DNA from: Bacillota bacterium
Lineage (GTDB): Bacteria > Bacillota > Clostridia > Oscillospirales > Ruminococcaceae
Assembly (NCBI GenBank): GCA_023395435.1
Contig: JAEWZG010000034.1
Span: 1 to 13,985 of the forward strand
Reading direction: 5' to 3'
DNA length: 13,985 nt
Positions 13,816 through 13,985 of the stretch are shown piece after piece. The first letter of the stretch is position 1; every line of letters begins with the position of its first letter. The notes beneath the pieces were generated by a model that had not been told where the DNA came from, did no database searches, and was given only the letters and a program-made list of their open reading frames with translations. The translations under genes and the position numbers were made by a program.

Positions 13816-13985
13816 TTAAAATTCGAATATTAAAGCACCGTAAGTTAGTCCCGCTCCAAATCCAACAAGACAAACTTTATCACCGTCTTTAATTTTACCT
13901 TCTTTTATAGCTTCATCAAGTGCAAGAGGAATACTTGCGCTTGAAGTATTACCGTACTTTTCAAGATTAATATACATTTTGTCCA
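13816..13985 (-). CDS. fabH: 3-oxoacyl-[ACP] synthase III, C-terminal end (cut by window edge)
   Basis: Only the last 55 residues are present. They contain [16 protein letters not shown], which holds the asparagine of the Cys-His-Asn active site of FabH, and the closing [18 protein letters not shown], close to the usual GFGGGLTWGA ending. FabH starts each fatty acid by condensing an acyl-CoA primer with malonyl-ACP; branched or straight primer preference cannot be judged from this part. The stop codon is 12 bases before the fabK start. The catalytic cysteine, histidine and the operon promoter lie beyond the window. Confidence 0.93.
   Translation of the reverse strand, partial: DKMYINLEKYGNTSSASIPLALDEAIKEGKIKDGDKVCLVGFGAGLTYGALIFEF

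Overview
The window looks like chromosomal DNA from a low-GC Firmicute, most likely a gut-type clostridium (Oscillospiraceae/Ruminococcus-like or Lachnospiraceae-like). The reasons are AT-rich intergenic DNA, strong AGGAGG-type ribosome binding sites before nearly every gene, a FabK-type enoyl reductase, a complete clustered set of acetyl-CoA carboxylase subunits, and a short zinc-tailed (archaeal/eukaryotic-like) prolyl-tRNA synthetase. Lineage is inferred from gene content only.

Right part (about 4.9-14 kb, all minus strand, so read from high to low coordinates): a type II fatty-acid synthesis operon. It runs fabH (3' end only) - fabK - three small unknown membrane-protein genes - fabG - fabF - accB - fabZ - accC - accD - accA - acpP. 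The Acc subunits make malonyl-CoA. FabH, FabF, FabG, FabZ and FabK carry out priming, condensation, first reduction, dehydration and second reduction on acyl chains carried by AcpP. The malonyl-CoA:ACP transacylase gene fabD, which commonly lies between fabK and fabG in clostridial clusters, is absent there. The three membrane genes sit in its place.

Middle part (about 3.3-4.9 kb, plus strand): a small accessory island. Two tandem paralogous genes for single-pass membrane proteins each carry their own nearly identical promoter and leader, and end at a strong terminator. Next comes a two-gene cassette of a Cro/CI-type small regulator and a four-helix membrane protein, with two TACA/TGTA palindromes in its promoter region. 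A bidirectional terminator separates this cassette from the convergent acpP.

Left part (1-3.3 kb, minus strand): a short membrane-anchored protein gene overlapping proS, a terminator, then a monocistronic two-helix membrane protein with its own promoter and terminator, then a lipoprotein gene. At the far left edge, a near-consensus promoter points into about 110 bases that are GC-richer than their surroundings and fold into several short hairpins. This looks like the 5' part of a structured non-coding RNA cut by the window end.

No insertion sequence, CRISPR array, tRNA or rRNA was seen.
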